From: Pseudomonas sp. LB-090624
GTDB taxonomy: Bacteria > Pseudomonadota > Gammaproteobacteria > Pseudomonadales > Pseudomonadaceae
Reading direction: 5' to 3'
Length of the DNA: 64,000 bases
Assembly (NCBI RefSeq): GCF_003205205.1
Contig: NZ_QJRL01000008.1
Coordinates: 124,001 to 188,000, forward strand
The notes beneath the pieces are model-generated. The model saw nothing but the letters and a program-made list of their open reading frames with translations. It did no database searches and had not been told where the DNA came from. The translations under genes and the position numbers were made by a program. Shown piece after piece: positions 63,999-64,000 of this stretch (its first letter is position 1; each line of letters begins with the position of its first letter).

Positions 63999-64000
63999 CC

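Overview
The window reads as chromosomal DNA of a Pseudomonas, most likely of the P. putida group. The evidence is high-GC codon use, Pseudomonas-type REP elements near 61.2 and 63.9 kb, a tRNA-Glu/tRNA-Gly(GCC) array, and a complete-looking type VI secretion (T6SS) structural cluster beside large RHS and NEL-type toxin genes. The window contains no rRNA, CRISPR array, transposase or integrase.

Left part (1-29.1 kb). A chaperone-usher fimbrial operon on the + strand (pilin 1-396, chaperone 474-1196, usher 25496-28003, tip adhesin 28046-29110) is split between chaperone and usher by about 24.3 kb of other DNA. The insert holds a minus-strand array: three Ig-like-repeat proteins (1202-2698, 5102-7117, 16668-18512), two adjacent large proteins whose N-terminal halves look like the clostridial P47/OrfX (TULIP) family (11402-14245 and 14242-16608), a coreless RHS protein (7322-11311) and a pertactin-type autotransporter (2759-4957). 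A divergent + unit encodes a secreted repeat protein (18770-20053) and a full RHS protein with a membrane-active and collagen-like tail (20077-25266). A third, shorter P47-like gene lies alone at 62147-63559. The Ig-like/P47-like/RHS array is the best candidate here for a poorly described toxin system; its function is inferred, not shown.

Middle part (29.2-37.7 kb). A 1525-residue LRR protein with a NEL-type E3 ubiquitin ligase domain is followed by gtrA-gtrB-GT39 glycosyltransferase genes (O-antigen glucosylation type), an 18-bp tRNA-Gly 3'-end fragment inside a 122-bp repeat, and two small coupled genes with a phage flavour.

T6SS (37.7-58.9 kb). Divergent units run from a shared AT-rich region containing an 18-bp perfect palindrome: vasI-like, tssA and tssM on the minus strand, and tssB, C, E, F, G, FHA, J, K, L, hcp, vgrG on the plus strand. 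The plus unit ends with DUF2169 and DUF4150 loading proteins, a Tde-type (HxxD) DNase effector and its Tdi-type immunity protein. No ClpV (tssH) gene is present in the window.

Right part (59-64 kb). A LysR regulator gene broken by two frameshifts and truncated by the second copy of the 122-bp repeat abuts five tRNA genes (Glu-Gly, Glu-Gly, Gly, minus strand) with a strong promoter and a terminator. After these come a membrane-anchored hypothetical protein, the third P47-like gene, a decayed reading frame and the end of a gene running in from the right edge.
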